Source of the DNA: Lineus longissimus
Lineage: Eukaryota; Nemertea; Pilidiophora; Heteronemertea; Lineidae
Length of the DNA stretch: 64,000 bases
Direction of reading: 5' to 3'
Assembly: GCF_910592395.1 (NCBI RefSeq)
Contig: NC_088311.1
Location: forward strand, 25,330,646 to 25,394,645
In this document: positions 62,881-64,000 of the stretch, in pieces
Position numbering within the stretch: position 1 is the first letter of the stretch
Layout: each line of letters starts with the position of its first letter
The notes under the pieces: generated by a model
What the model saw: only the letters and a program-made list of their open reading frames with translations
The model's database searches: none
Told to the model about the DNA's origin: nothing
Made by a program: the position numbers and the translations under genes

Positions 62881-64000
62881 AATATTCTCAGTTGCGCAAT
62901 AGGCTAATGGATAGGACTTTCAACTTTTAATGTGAACTCATCATATTCCTCTACAATTCATTAAGTGAAATGCACTGAATAACCACTGGTTCAGAACTGA
63001 TCAAACATGGATGAGAGGGTTAACACCGATGGATAGAAGGTTTTCAAGGATGATATTTAGTTACTAAATGTACAAGTCCTATTGATTGTCAACATGAATG
63101 CAATCGGTGCGGCACCGTGATTAAGAGTTCAAATGTTTTTGATGCTTCGAGAGGATTATCGTGTCACGATTCATGCTGAATGAAATGATGGGAAAATGGG
63201 GAACAGCCAAATGAAAATGCGTCAAATGAAAACTGGTTTTAATGGCATTTTTTTCTTCATTATTTCTATGCTCTGATCGTGGGAGACTGGTCTGCTTTCA
63301 TCTCCCCTCCAGCACCAAGCTCATTCACATACCCCAGCCCTTGCTGTATCAGAGGTAGTAGCTTGATATTTTCCTGTCATCTTTTGGACTGCAAAATCAT
63401 TATGTTGCTTCAAGGCCTAGGTGAGTCCAATCATTAGGCCTGGTGTGATGTAAACTCAAAACACATCATCCTGATGTCGTGGAGTGCGATGAGATTCTGT
63501 GGCATTCCATTCTTTCGTTGATGAAGTCACATCCAGACTGCCAGGCTGAGATAACTTAAAAGCCCAGAATGACTGTGCCTACCATCCTACAAGCTTCAGA
63601 TTCCTTCATATCTCATGCCTGCCATCCCAGACTGACTGATCACCTTTAAAACCTCCTTTAATCCTCGGCCGATATATCGGACTGTAAATATGTCAACAGG
63701 GTCAAACTGCTCATTAATTATTCAATGATAACAGCAGAGTGTCAATAATGTCCTGCTCACCAGGGGACAGAATGTATCTCTACAACATCTTCAATTGGGA
63801 GAACTATTTAGAGCATCAGCAAGTACTGTAGCAAACCAATCAGCACAATCAAAAGTGCTGATTGAGACCATTCCACTGATCTGATGCTGATGTCTTAAAA
63901 TCAGAATGGGTTCGATAATTTGTACAACGTTCTGTGTCCTTATATACCACTACTTTCCATTCCCCTTTCTATGTATGTGAAGTGAAGGTCATGTGCATCC

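Larger units (their letters stand above)
57930..64000. other. Non-coding or unresolved stretch at right end
   Basis: Contains an A/T-rich block (58670-58865), a reverse tRNA-promoter-like segment (59650-59700), overlapping unidentified open frames at 59.4-61.3 kb, and hairpin-forming CACACC repeats (62755-62880). One minus-strand frame pair at 60284-60539 reads protein-like across a single apparent frameshift and is discussed as a finding. No gene is called. Confidence 0.5.

Overview
The window is animal (metazoan) nuclear DNA, AT-leaning, intron-rich and full of minisatellites. It shows no operons, no long open reading frames and no bacterial features. The protein evidence and repeat types fit a marine invertebrate, but I cannot assign the clade from sequence alone.

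The one gene I can support is an eyes absent (EYA family) homologue on the minus strand. By reading splice sites and phases by eye I assembled nine coding exons from 42569 down to 8685. All eight internal junctions are phase-compatible. Together they give 1119 coding bases, or 373 codons. Residues 1-343 are the variable N-terminal half: a short leader, a basic VKRARQD motif, a VKKEP motif, a long Tyr/Ser/Gly/Gln-rich transactivation-type region and an RG-rich linker. Residues 344-373 open the conserved EYA (HAD-type phosphatase) domain, including the DLDET catalytic motif. The last exon seen ends at a phase-0 donor right after RYGK. The rest of the EYA domain (roughly 230 residues in relatives) is not found between 1 and 8684, so it must lie beyond the left edge after an intron longer than 8.6 kb.

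Layout: 1-8684 is intron 9. Exons 9 to 3 are fairly compact (8.7-18.4 kb). Exon 2 is at 23.4 kb. A 19.1-kb intron 1 runs to exon 1 at 42.5 kb, which has an in-frame upstream stop and a promoter-like stretch with CCAAT, X-box and CACCC motifs at about 42.87-42.95 kb. The region 43-64 kb is 5' flanking or intergenic sequence with no gene I can support.

The non-coding DNA holds at least nine tandem arrays (17-, 33-, 34-, 35-, 37-, 41-, 67- and 92-bp units). The largest is 17 copies of a 92-bp unit in intron 1. There are also a 374-bp MITE with TA-flanked terminal inverted repeats and a diverged partial copy 38 kb away, several tRNA-promoter-like (SINE-like) segments, local segmental duplications, A/T-rich low-complexity blocks, and several TAATTA-rich stretches that are candidate cis-regulatory elements. 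I see no undescribed gene system. The most useful results are the reconstructed eya gene model and the structured repeats around it.
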